Shown piece by piece: positions 1 through 7,455 of a stretch of DNA of 35,238 nt. The stretch is from Ga0074130 sp035565355 (GTDB taxonomy: Bacteria > Pseudomonadota > Gammaproteobacteria > Burkholderiales > Rhodocyclaceae), in the NCBI GenBank assembly GCA_035565355.1, contig DATMSM010000100.1, positions 1 through 35,238 on the forward strand. The letters run 5' to 3'. The notes below the pieces were generated by a model. The model was not told the DNA's origin. It worked only from the letters and a program-made list of their open reading frames with translations, and did no database searches. The position numbers and the translations under genes were made by a program. The first letter of the stretch is position 1. Each line of letters begins with the position of its first letter.

Positions 1-26
1 TTACGGCCGGGGGAGCCCGGCCGTAA
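1..26. terminator. GC-rich perfect hairpin, possible terminator
   Basis: The first 11 bases (TTACGGCCGGG) are the exact reverse complement of positions 16-26, around a GGAG loop. Neither side has a clear T-run inside the window. It could terminate a transcript coming from the right on the minus strand, with the tail lying outside the window, or one entering from the left. The stem is certain; its role is inferred. Confidence 0.5.
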
Positions 27-189
27 GAGCGAAGAAATCAGTCATCTATGCAAGGCTCTCGGGCTTGCGCCACGGAGGCTTCGCGAGACCCTGTTCTCTG
101 TGCTCGATTTCAGAATAGTCCACACTGCTTGCCCTCGGACTAGGACAAGGACGAAGTCAGCGTAGGAAATCCGGCAAGCCACCCTCACA
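27..189. other. Intergenic segment with inverted and direct repeats
   Basis: No ORF is credible here. A 7-bp inverted repeat (GCTTGCC / GGCAAGC) encloses a stretch carrying three GGAC direct repeats, and a smaller GCAAG...CTTGC hairpin lies nearer position 50. Together with the hairpin at 1-26 this could be a small structured RNA read on the minus strand, or simply the downstream region of the DUF4142 gene. I could not match it to 6S, SRP, tmRNA or RNase P RNA by eye. Confidence 0.25.
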
Positions 190-762
190 TCAGCGCGTAG
201 GCCCGGCACGCAAGGCCAGCGCTGCCCTCAGTTGCGCTTGCACCCGCGGCTGCATTTTCTGCGCCAGTGCCTGCAGGTCCCTGTCTGTGCTGTTGGCAAT
301 AATCTGGTCGAGCAACTTCTGTGTGGCACGCTGCTCGATCACCGCCGCCTGCGCATATTGGCTGTTGAAGTCGGTGCTAGACATCCCTGCCATGCGTTCG
401 GTCTGCTTGCGCTGTCTCTCGTCAGGTAGCGACGGCAACTCCACCTGCTTGTCGCGCGCCAGCGTCGACAGTTCGCCAAGCGCAATGCTGTAGTCGTCGA
501 TCATCTGCTGCGCAAAGACACTGATCTGCGCATCATTGCTTTTTGCCAGCGCCTGTATCGCCGCAGCGATTCCAGCCAGTTCGGCTTCGGCCAGCCGGAT
601 GTAGAGCTTGCGATCCGCCCGGCTCACACTCGACAGTATGCCGTCGTCCTTGTCCGTGGCATGTACCTGCGCTACACCCACGCCCTGCGCCAGCAACGGC
701 AGACTCCATCCCGCCACCATGAACCCCAGGGCCAGGCAGGAAAGCTTGTTTGCAATGCGCAT
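190..762 (-). CDS. DUF4142-family secreted protein
   Basis: This is a 190-aa protein with a classic signal peptide: a basic start (MRIANK), a hydrophobic run LALGFMVAGW, and a probable cleavage after LLAQ. The mature part is almost wholly helical. It has the DUF4142 look, with an opening segment SSVSRADRKLYIRLAEAEL, then a helix with AQQMIDDY, and later QYAQAAVIEQRA. Family members are periplasmic ferritin-like four-helix bundles of unknown activity, often linked to stress. I chose the ATG at 762 because GGAG sits 6 bases upstream. A GTG four codons earlier is in frame but lies inside that ribosome-binding site. The gene stands alone, pointing away from the next gene. Confidence 0.8.
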   Translation of the reverse strand: MRIANKLSCLALGFMVAGWSLPLLAQGVGVAQVHATDKDDGILSSVSRADRKLYIRLAEAELAGIAAAIQALAKSNDAQISVFAQQMIDDYSIALGELSTLARDKQVELPSLPDERQRKQTERMAGMSSTDFNSQYAQAAVIEQRATQKLLDQIIANSTDRDLQALAQKMQPRVQAQLRAALALRAGPTR

Positions 763-1003
763 GCTTGTCTCCACAAATGGGCCAAGTCGGCCTACGCTTT
801 AGCGTAGCAGCAAGGATTGAAAGTCGGAAGCAACCGGGCCCGCGTCGGCTAACGCCCACACGCTGCCGACAGACAAGGGCCGCTTGCTGCACCTGAGCGC
901 CGGCTGGGAATGCCGCTTGCTCATTTCAGACTTCGCTACCTGGAAAAGTCGCTCAAGATGGATAGACCAGCGCGAGTTCCCGCATGTCTTGAAAGGAGTT
1001 GTC

Positions 1004-1222
1004 ATGGAAATGCATCTGAACCGGAAGACTATCGGAGCCGCCGCCATCGCTGCCGCGGCGGCAACCGCCCTGGGTGCTCTGGCCTTCGCCTACAAGAAAC
1101 ACCGCGATGCCCGCAGCGGCACGCGAGCGGCGACGACGGACGCGGATCTGCTCAGCAATATCGGCCCCGGCGAGATCAATCCCTACGTCGATGCACCGAC
1201 CGATCCGGCCAATCAGAACTAA
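1004..1222 (+). CDS. Small protein with single membrane segment
   Basis: A 72-aa product begins MEMHLNRKTIG, continues with an Ala-rich hydrophobic helix (about residues 10-29), then a basic stretch (YKKHRDARSG) and an acidic, Asn/Pro-rich tail ending DPANQN. An AGGAG ribosome-binding site lies 5 bases before the ATG, which favours this start over longer in-frame ones. The pattern suggests a one-pass inner-membrane protein. The orientation is not certain: the basic stretch after the helix suggests a cytoplasmic C-terminus. I do not recognise a family. The gene is isolated, converging on rlhA with a 27-base gap. Confidence 0.6.
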   Translation: MEMHLNRKTIGAAAIAAAAATALGALAFAYKKHRDARSGTRAATTDADLLSNIGPGEINPYVDAPTDPANQN

Positions 1223-1249
1223 TCTGGCCGCCGGCTAAGCCCTGGTCGG

Positions 1250-3154
1250 CTAGCCGGCGTTGATCTTCAGGCTCATGCCCGGCTTCAGCTTGCCGACCAC
1301 GTGCATCTCGCAGGCCTTGCAGTCGAAGCGCAGCTTGAGCTTTTCATTGCCGTTGATCAGTGTCATGGGCTCGGCCTTAACGCCCTTCAGCTTCCAGTCC
1401 TTGGCCTCCTTGGGGCACAGGTTGAAGCTGTAGCGCAGGCAGTGCTTGGTGATCATCAGCGAGACTTCGCCGTGTTCGTTGCCCGCTTCATAGGCATCGG
1501 CAATCAGCTCGACGCCGTGCTTCTTGTAGAAGTTGCGCGCCGGGGTGTTGAAGACATTGCTGAGGAAATCCAGCTGCTTGTCCAGGTAGGGCACAGGCGG
1601 TTCAACCGGCGCCGCGCGCTGTAGGCGGGGACGCTCATCAACGCGCGCCTGGATGAGCGCCGCGATGGCGGCGCGGCGCAGCGCATTGAGCGCAGACGCC
1701 GGCACGAAGTAGGGCGCGGCGACAGCGATACTGCTGACCTCGAAGTCGGTATTGCCGAACTTGCCCAGATTGCTGTGCAGCGTGGCGAGTGCCTTCTCCG
1801 CATCGCGCGCAAACTCGATGCTGCCGGCGTGGGCCACGGTGGCGGAAATACCGTCGCTATCGGTCAGGGTGAGCTGCAGTTCGCCATTGACCTCGTACAG
1901 ACTCACCTGCACGCCGATGCGGCGCTCGGCAGATTCCTTCTCCAGCTGACGCTCGAAGGCTTGGTCGCGGTTGCGATAGAGGGTCATGCCAAGCTGCAGG
2001 TCATCCGCCATTTCGTTGGGGAAGAGGCGCAGGCCCTGAACCACGTTGATGCGCATGCCCACCAGCTTGTTGGCACCCTTGTTGGTGCTGGGCTGGTAGC
2101 TGACGCCGTCGCCATTGTGCAGGACGATGGCGGCACCGTCTTCGGTCCTACCGTCGATTTCGAACCAGTCGGGGCCGATCCTGGTGATGCTGCCGATCGC
2201 TTCGCCCGAAAACTTCGGCGTATCGAAAGCGCCAATGTCGTGCTTGCGCCCGTTGGCGAAATAATCGGTCGTGCTGCGATTGAAGGTCTTCTCGGGCTGC
2301 GGCACAAACAGGTGGCGCGTCACGCCAGACGATGCCCGTGCATATTGCGGCTGCTCCTCGATGATCGCGTCGAGCAACTGACGATAGTGCGCGGTGGCGT
2401 TCTTCACATAGGCCATGTCCTTGTAGCGGCCTTCGATCTTGAAGGAGCGGACGCCGGCCTCGACCAGGGCGCGCAGGTTACCGCTCTGGTCGTTGTCCTT
2501 CATCGACAGCAGATGCTTGTCGTAAGCGACGATGCGGCCTTCGTGATCGGCCAGGGTGTAGGGCAGGCGGCACGCCTGCGAACACTCGCCGCGATTGGCG
2601 CTGCGACCGGTATGTGCAAAGCTGATATTGCACTGGCCGGAAAAAGCCACGCACAGCGCACCGTGGATGAAGTATTCGATATGGGTGCGGGGATCGAGCA
2701 GCTCGTAAGTGCGGCGAATATCCGTCAGCGTCATTTCGCGCGCCAGCACCACTTGCGAGAAGCCCACGTCCTGCAAAAACTTCGCCTTCTCCGGCGAACG
2801 AATATCGCACTGCGTGCTGGCGTGGAACTGCAGCGGTGGCATGTCGAGCTCAAGCAAGCCCATATCCTGCATGATCAGCGCATCGACGCCCGCGTCGTAC
2901 AACTGCCACGACAACTTGCGCGCCTCTTCGATCTCGCTGTCGTTGAAGATGGTGTTGAAGGCAACAAAGATCTTGGCGTGAAAACGATGCGCAAATTCGA
3001 CCAGCCGCGCAATATCGGCCAGCGAATTCGCCGCACCGGCGCGCGCGCCGAAAGCCGGACCGCCGATATATACCGCGTCGGCGCCGTGCTTGATGGCTGC
3101 AATGCCGATATCGGCATCGCGTGCCGGCGAAAGTAATTCCAGATGATTCGCCAT
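1250..3154 (-). CDS. rlhA: 23S rRNA C2501 hydroxylase (U32 peptidase family)
   Basis: This 634-aa protein matches E. coli RlhA (YdcP) in length and text: LELLSPARDADIG near the start, the loop YIGGPAFGAR, and the U32 signature around residues 160-197 (FIHGALC, SGQC, RSANRGECSQACRLPY). Cysteines at about 168, 175, 191 and 195 are the conserved cluster. Two further C-X2-C-like pairs lie near the C-terminus (FNLCPKE and FDCKAC). RlhA installs 5-hydroxycytidine at C2501 in the peptidyl-transferase centre of 23S rRNA. The related tRNA enzyme TrhP (YegQ) is near 450 aa, so length favours RlhA. I chose the ATG at 3154; a TTG at 3175 is also in frame, but the ATG has AGG about 8 bases upstream and places LELLSP as in the family. 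Confidence 0.88.
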   Translation of the reverse strand: MANHLELLSPARDADIGIAAIKHGADAVYIGGPAFGARAGAANSLADIARLVEFAHRFHAKIFVAFNTIFNDSEIEEARKLSWQLYDAGVDALIMQDMGLLELDMPPLQFHASTQCDIRSPEKAKFLQDVGFSQVVLAREMTLTDIRRTYELLDPRTHIEYFIHGALCVAFSGQCNISFAHTGRSANRGECSQACRLPYTLADHEGRIVAYDKHLLSMKDNDQSGNLRALVEAGVRSFKIEGRYKDMAYVKNATAHYRQLLDAIIEEQPQYARASSGVTRHLFVPQPEKTFNRSTTDYFANGRKHDIGAFDTPKFSGEAIGSITRIGPDWFEIDGRTEDGAAIVLHNGDGVSYQPSTNKGANKLVGMRINVVQGLRLFPNEMADDLQLGMTLYRNRDQAFERQLEKESAERRIGVQVSLYEVNGELQLTLTDSDGISATVAHAGSIEFARDAEKALATLHSNLGKFGNTDFEVSSIAVAAPYFVPASALNALRRAAIAALIQARVDERPRLQRAAPVEPPVPYLDKQLDFLSNVFNTPARNFYKKHGVELIADAYEAGNEHGEVSLMITKHCLRYSFNLCPKEAKDWKLKGVKAEPMTLINGNEKLKLRFDCKACEMHVVGKLKPGMSLKINAG

Positions 3155-3397
3155 GACGCGTACCTGCTGACTCAATGAATGATAAAAGCCGGGGCCGTCT
3201 TTGAGGACCGGACGCCCACGAGCGGCCGTCAGTTTACACCGCTGTCGTCATCTTCCCAAGTGCACCCAAGCTGTCTCGATCCAGGCGTTGTCAGGTAATT
3301 TCTACACGTCATTTCCGGCCCCAAATATCTTTTGGCAAATCCGGGAATCCCTCGGCTATTGGTCCACAATGAACCTTTGCCAAGTCAGGAACGCACC

Positions 3398-3679
3398 ATG
3401 GCAACAGGAAGACTCGATTTCGGTGATCTGGTTGAATCTGTCGGGCCCGGCAAGCTCAGCGACATTGTTACGGGCGCCGGCTACATAGGCTCGGTTATTG
3501 CCACGCTGCCACCGGAACACCGCACCATGGTCACCTACATGCTGATGGACGTGCTCGGAGAAGATGACGAACGCCTCTCCTGCATGAGCAAGTTCGTTGT
3601 CGAAATCGTCGCCAACGCCATCGGCAACAAGGAATTCACCGGCTGGGCTTTGCACGAAGTCGGCAATATGGTGAACTAG
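3398..3679 (+). CDS. Small hypothetical protein, 93 aa
   Basis: The product starts MATGRLDFGDLV, is soluble and mildly acidic, and has no signal peptide or clear membrane helix. Its centre (TYMLMDVLGEDDERLSCMS) and tail (GWALHEVGNMVN) look helical. AGGA stands 7 bases before the ATG, supporting this start over an upstream in-frame one at 3332. The lack of stops together with a well-placed ribosome-binding site argues for a real gene. I do not recognise the family. It may be cotranscribed with the small ORF 22 bases downstream. Confidence 0.6.
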   Translation: MATGRLDFGDLVESVGPGKLSDIVTGAGYIGSVIATLPPEHRTMVTYMLMDVLGEDDERLSCMSKFVVEIVANAIGNKEFTGWALHEVGNMVN

Positions 3680-3701
3680 TCCAACGTAGCGAAAGCACAT
3701 C

Positions 3702-3881
3702 TTGATCATTCGGCGTCGCACCTGGCTTTACCGCCTGCACGGAGAAGTCGTCATCCAAAGCATCTCCTTCCCCATGCCACTGACGATGGCCCAGGCCCGG
3801 GCAGCGTTGCGTCGCACGGTCGGCCTGCCGCATGAGCTGTGGGGGCGCAGTTTCAGCGACAAGGGCAATACCGGCACCTAG
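3702..3881 (+). CDS. Possible 59-aa basic protein, TTG start
   Basis: An open frame of 59 codons starts at TTG 3702 (an in-frame stop lies just upstream at 3687) and ends at TAG 3881. It reads about MIIRRRTWLYRLHGEVV, then SFPMPLTMAQARAALRR, and ends FSDKGNTGT. The Arg-rich start followed by strand-like and helix-like parts resembles a small beta-strand/helix protein rather than random sequence. A weak GAAAG stands 6 bases upstream. It is 22 bases after the previous gene, so translation could be coupled. No family was recognised; the main doubts are the TTG start and the short length. Confidence 0.35.
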   Translation: MIIRRRTWLYRLHGEVVIQSISFPMPLTMAQARAALRRTVGLPHELWGRSFSDKGNTGT

Positions 3882-3914
3882 ATAAATGAACGATTAAAAG
3901 GCCATCACAATAAA

Positions 3915-3947
3915 TTGCTTGTGTTTTTTCGACTTATGCTGCATAGT
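3915..3947 (+). promoter_or_regulatory. Weak candidate promoter for the cold-shock gene
   Basis: TTGTGT (3919-3924) and CATAGT (3942-3947) are 17 bases apart, in an AT-rich patch that contrasts with its surroundings. TTGCTT at 3915 with TATGCT at 3935 is an alternative but with only a 14-base spacer. Either would leave a leader of about 140 bases before the ATG at 4092, as is typical of cold-shock mRNAs. Confidence 0.35.
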
Positions 3948-3993
3948 GGCCGCGCGTTCCTCAAGTAAGTGCTCTGCTGTTCGATATCTTCAT

Positions 3994-4080
3994 CCGCAGT
4001 TCTGCGGAATTTCCTTCATCTCCCCGCTGTCTTGATGCGCGCCCCATTCGGGGCATTTCCCTTTTTTATTTTTTTACAGG
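3994..4080 (+). promoter_or_regulatory. Structured cold-shock leader with terminator-like hairpin
   Basis: Two hairpins are visible in the leader: CCGCAG-TT-CTGCGG (3994-4007) and GCCCC-ATTC-GGGGC (4041-4054). The second is followed by a pyrimidine tract with TTTTTTATTTTTTT (4062-4075) that runs straight into the ribosome-binding site ACAGG. The second element therefore has the form of an intrinsic terminator placed just before the start codon. Cold-shock genes are known for temperature-responsive leaders; attenuation here is my inference. Confidence 0.45.
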
Positions 4081-4091
4081 ATTTTCAAGAC

Positions 4092-4298
4092 ATGGCTAAC
4101 GGCACTGTTAAGTGGTTCAACGATTCTAAGGGCTTCGGCTTCATCACTCCCGAAGCTGGTGGCGACGACCTTTTCGCCCATTTCTCCGCGATTCAATCGC
4201 AAGGCTTCAAGACGCTGCAAGAAGGCCAGCGCGTGACGTTTGACGTCACCCAAGGCCCGAAGGGCGCTCAGGCATCGAACATTCGCGTCGCCGAATAA
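4092..4298 (+). CDS. CspA-family cold-shock protein
   Basis: A 68-aa single cold-shock domain with MANGTVKWFNDSKGFGFI at the start. RNP1 (KGFGFI, residues 13-18) and RNP2 (LFAHF, 27-31) are intact. These aromatic motifs bind single-stranded RNA and melt secondary structure during cold adaptation or growth. Length is exactly that of the family. The ATG at 4092 is fixed by the domain start; AGG lies about 11 bases upstream, a rather long spacing. Which of the several csp paralogues this is cannot be told from sequence alone. infA follows after a terminator, a neighbour pair I associate with betaproteobacteria. Confidence 0.93.
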   Translation: MANGTVKWFNDSKGFGFITPEAGGDDLFAHFSAIQSQGFKTLQEGQRVTFDVTQGPKGAQASNIRVAE

Positions 4299-4336
4299 TT
4301 GCGTGCCTACGGCAAGCCTGTTCAGGCCTGTCGTCC

Positions 4337-4366
4337 AAGCCCTGCCTTGTGCAGGGCTTTTTATTT
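4337..4366 (+). terminator. Intrinsic terminator between csp and infA
   Basis: A 9-bp stem AAGCCCTGC / GCAGGGCTT with a 5-base loop is followed by TTTATTT. It ends only about 20 bases before the infA start, so infA transcription probably depends on readthrough, since little room remains for a separate promoter. Confidence 0.85.
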
Positions 4367-4384
4367 CCAGAAACAGGAGTAAAG

Positions 4385-4633
4385 ATGGCCAAGGAAGAAC
4401 TACTTGAAATGAGCGGTGTCGTCATGGAAGTCCTGCCGGACTCCCGCTACCGCGTCACGCTGGACAACGGACACAACCTGATTGCCTATAGCGCCGGCAA
4501 GATGCGCAAGCACCACATCCGCATTCTCGCGGGCGACAAGGTCTCGCTCGAAATGTCGCCCTACGATCTCAGCAAGGGCCGCATCACCTTCCGCCACATC
4601 GAAGGCCGCACCCCGCCCGTCCGCCGCAGCTGA
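4385..4633 (+). CDS. infA: Translation initiation factor IF-1
   Basis: This 82-aa protein carries the whole S1-like OB fold of IF-1: MAKEELLEMSG, LPDSRYRVTLDNGH, GKMRKHHIRILAGDKV and SPYDLSKGRITFR. IF-1 binds the A site of the 30S subunit during initiation. It is about ten residues longer than E. coli IF-1 because of the tail HIEGRTPPVRRS, which fits the second IF-1 copy found in many betaproteobacteria outside the ribosomal-protein operon. AGGAG lies 5 bases before the ATG. Its place right behind a cold-shock gene, with a terminator between them, suggests joint control when translation must adjust. A second infA elsewhere in the genome is expected but cannot be seen here. Confidence 0.93.
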   Translation: MAKEELLEMSGVVMEVLPDSRYRVTLDNGHNLIAYSAGKMRKHHIRILAGDKVSLEMSPYDLSKGRITFRHIEGRTPPVRRS

Positions 4634-4779
4634 GAGACTGCCTTAAGCGTGGCTGATCGCCTGCTGCAGCCTTAGGTACTACCCGCTCGCAATACTTGCA
4701 GAGCCGCAAGCCGCATTCTGAATAAACCGTTTGCGAAAGCACATGCCCCTACCTATGGGCGCTCTCCCGCGTATTGCGA

Positions 4780-4816
4780 AGCACAAAGGCCCCTTTATAG
4801 GGGCCTTTGTGCTTTT
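4780..4816 (+). terminator. Strong terminator after infA
   Basis: A perfect 14-bp stem, AGCACAAAGGCCCC with its complement, closes a TTTATA loop and is followed by TTTT. It sits between infA and the convergent end of gyrB. On the minus strand there is no T-run after the stem, so it mainly serves infA. Confidence 0.9.
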
Positions 4817-4859
4817 AGGTAGATGACGTTTTTGTCAAACCATCCGAGAACCTACATCT

Positions 4860-7367
4860 TTAAACGTCAATGTTCTTGGCGTACAGCGCATTGCTTTCGA
4901 TGAATGCGCGGCGCGGCTCGACATCGTCGCCCATCAGCGTAGTGAAGATTTCATCGGCGGCAATCGCGTCGTCGATCTGCACCTTGAGCAGGCGGCGGAC
5001 CTTGGGGTCCATGGTGGTTTCCCAGAGTTGCTCGGGATTCATCTCACCCAGGCCTTTGTAGCGTTGTTTGCTGAGACCGCGTTCGACTTCGGCCAGCAGC
5101 CAGGTGATGGCGTCGGCGAAGCTCTTGACCTTGGCTGACTTTTCGCCGCGGCGGACCACGGCGTTGTCGTCGACCAGGCCGGCGATGAGGGCGGAAGTCT
5201 TGCGGATCTGTTGCCAGTCGCCACCGCGCAGGAAGTCTTCGTCGATATTGCCGACGCGCAGATTGCCGTGGCGGAACTTCTCGATGAGGATTTCCCAACG
5301 TTCGTCCTGCGGATCGAAGTAGGCCTTGATGGCGATTTCCTTGGACACCACGGCAGCCAGCTTTTCGGCGCTGGCCTTGGCGGCGGCTTCACTGCTGACG
5401 TCGATTTCGATGTCGTTGGCGAGCAGGGCGTGCATGACTTCAGGCTCGATGAAATCGGTCAGGCGGCGAATGATGGCTTCGGACAGCAGGTAGTCGCGTG
5501 CGAGTTCGCTGAAGGCATTGCCTTCGATGGTCGCGGCGTTGGCTTTGGGCGTCAGCGACGCGCCTTCAAGCGCCAGCGCCAGCAGGTGCTGGTCGAGGGC
5601 ATGTTCGTCCTTGATGTACATCTCCTGCTTGCCGTGCTTGATCTTGTACAGCGGCGGCTGGGCGATATACACGTAGCCGCGCTCGATGATCTCGGGCATC
5701 TGGCGATACAGCAGCGTCAGCAGCAGGGTGCGGATGTGGGCGCCGTCGACGTCCGCGTCAGTCATGATGATGATGCGGTGGTAGCGGATCTTGTTGGCGT
5801 CGAATTCCGGACCGATGCTGGTGCCAAGTGCGGTGATCAGCGTCACGATCTGTTCGGAAGAGATCAGCTTGTCGTAACGCGCCTTCTCGACGTTGAGCAC
5901 CTTGCCGCGCAAGGGCAGAATCGCCTGGAACTTGCGGTCGCGGCCCTGCTTGGCGGAGCCGCCGGCAGAGTCGCCCTCGACGATGTAGAGCTCGCAAAGC
6001 GATGGGTCTTTTTCCTGGCAGTCGGCGAGTTTGCCGGGCAGGCCAACACCGTCAAGCACACCCTTGCGGCGCGTCATTTCACGCGCTTTTCTGGCCGCAT
6101 CACGTGCACGTGCTGCCTCGACGATCTTGCCGCATATCGTCTTGGCATCGATCGGGTTTTCCTGCAGAAAATCATTGAGCTTGGCGGAGACGACGTCTTC
6201 GACCGGTTGACGCGCTTCGCCGGAAACCAGCTTCATCTTGGTCTGCGAAGCAAACTTGGGATCGGGCATCTTTACCGACAACACGCAGGCCAGGCCTTCG
6301 CGCATGTCGTCACCGGTGATGTCGACCTTGGCCTTGGCGGCAATACCGTTCTCTTCGATGTACTTGTTGATGACGCGCGTCATTGCAGCGCGTAAACCAG
6401 TCAGGTGGGTGCCGCCATCGCTCTGCGGAATGTTGTTGGTAAAGCAGAGCACCTGTTCCTGATAGCTGTCGTTCCACTGCATGGCGACTTCAACCGTGAG
6501 CGGACCGGATTCGCCGGTGGAATAGAAAATGTTCGGATGCAGGGTGGTCTTGCTGCGATTGATGTACTCGACAAAACCCTTTACGCCGCCGGAAAAAGCG
6601 AAGTCTTCTTCCTTGTTGTGACGCTGGTCAACGAGCTTGATGTTGACGCCGTTGTTAAGGAAGGACAGTTCGCGCAGGCGCTTGGCCAGAATGTCGTAGT
6701 GGAATTCAACAGTGCCGAAGATTTCCGGATCGGCGAGGAAGTGCACTTCGGTGCCGCGCTTTTCCGTGTCGCCGGTGATCCGCGCCGGCGAGACTTCAAC
6801 GCCATTCTGGATTTCAATGACACGGTTGTAGGGCGCACCCTTGCGGAATTCGAGTTCGTGCTTCTTGCCGTCGCGACGGATCACCAGGCGCAGCCATTCG
6901 GACAGCGCATTGACGCAGGACACACCCACGCCGTGCAAGCCGCCAGAGACCTTGTAGGAGTTCTGGTTGAACTTGCCGCCGGCATGCAGCACACACATGA
7001 CGATCTCAGCCGCCGAACGTTTGGGTTCGTGCTTGTCGTCGAACTTGACGCCGGTGGGAATGCCGCGCCCGTTGTCGGTCACGGAAATCGAGTTGTCGGT
7101 GTGGATGGTGATGACGATTTCGTCGCAGTGGCCGGCGAGCGCTTCGTCGATGGCGTTGTCCACGACTTCGAACACCATGTGGTGCAGACCGGAGCCATCG
7201 GAGGTATCGCCGATGTACATGCCCGGCCGCTTGCGCACGGCTTCAAGACCTTCGAGCTGGGTGATCGAAGACTCGTCGTACTCGCCACTCGCAGGTGACA
7301 CGGGTGCAGGCGCGGCAGGCTTGTCGTCTTCGGGCAGATCGGACGGATTGTTGATGTCTTGACTCAT
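4860..7367 (-). CDS. gyrB: DNA gyrase subunit B
   Basis: The 835-aa protein has the GHKL ATPase with EVVDNAIDEA (67-76), DNGRGIP (98-104) and the lid GGLHGVG (142-148). The Toprim domain follows, with EGDSAGG and DADVDGAHI, and the tail ends RRAFIESNALYAKNIDV. Gyrase B hydrolyses ATP and, with GyrA, introduces negative supercoils. EGDSAGG and LPLRGKVLNVEKAR separate it from ParE. It is about 30 residues longer than E. coli GyrB, matching its Pro/Ala-rich N-terminal extension (residues 1-30). The start ATG has no strong ribosome-binding site, and later starts would still keep the ATPase. It follows dnaN by 88 bases on the same strand, the usual dnaA-dnaN-gyrB order (recF absent). Confidence 0.97.
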   Translation of the reverse strand: MSQDINNPSDLPEDDKPAAPAPVSPASGEYDESSITQLEGLEAVRKRPGMYIGDTSDGSGLHHMVFEVVDNAIDEALAGHCDEIVITIHTDNSISVTDNGRGIPTGVKFDDKHEPKRSAAEIVMCVLHAGGKFNQNSYKVSGGLHGVGVSCVNALSEWLRLVIRRDGKKHELEFRKGAPYNRVIEIQNGVEVSPARITGDTEKRGTEVHFLADPEIFGTVEFHYDILAKRLRELSFLNNGVNIKLVDQRHNKEEDFAFSGGVKGFVEYINRSKTTLHPNIFYSTGESGPLTVEVAMQWNDSYQEQVLCFTNNIPQSDGGTHLTGLRAAMTRVINKYIEENGIAAKAKVDITGDDMREGLACVLSVKMPDPKFASQTKMKLVSGEARQPVEDVVSAKLNDFLQENPIDAKTICGKIVEAARARDAARKAREMTRRKGVLDGVGLPGKLADCQEKDPSLCELYIVEGDSAGGSAKQGRDRKFQAILPLRGKVLNVEKARYDKLISSEQIVTLITALGTSIGPEFDANKIRYHRIIIMTDADVDGAHIRTLLLTLLYRQMPEIIERGYVYIAQPPLYKIKHGKQEMYIKDEHALDQHLLALALEGASLTPKANAATIEGNAFSELARDYLLSEAIIRRLTDFIEPEVMHALLANDIEIDVSSEAAAKASAEKLAAVVSKEIAIKAYFDPQDERWEILIEKFRHGNLRVGNIDEDFLRGGDWQQIRKTSALIAGLVDDNAVVRRGEKSAKVKSFADAITWLLAEVERGLSKQRYKGLGEMNPEQLWETTMDPKVRRLLKVQIDDAIAADEIFTTLMGDDVEPRRAFIESNALYAKNIDV

Positions 7368-7455
7368 GGTGTTCTGTCGTTTTCAGTGGAACATTAAAAG
7401 CACAAAACCGGTGTTCCGGAAAGGAACACCGGTCTCGCTGAGTTCTTCAGTCGAC

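Noticed and set aside
763..774. GTG start four codons upstream in the DUF4142 gene
   Set aside because: It overlaps the GGAG that serves the ATG at 762, so it is unlikely to be used.
1775..3136. 453-codon plus-strand ORF
   Set aside because: It is fully antisense to rlhA, whose protein is clearly recognisable. High GC content creates such frames.
3155..3175. TTG start for rlhA
   Set aside because: It extends the protein by seven residues with no better ribosome-binding site. The ATG at 3154 matches the family start.
6101..6112. CACGTGCACGTG palindrome as a third parS
   Set aside because: It lies within the coding part of gyrB and lacks the GTTT / AAAC flanks of parS.
6405..7298. 297-codon plus-strand ORF
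   Set aside because: It is antisense to gyrB; the translation shows no domain and mirrors gyrB codon bias.
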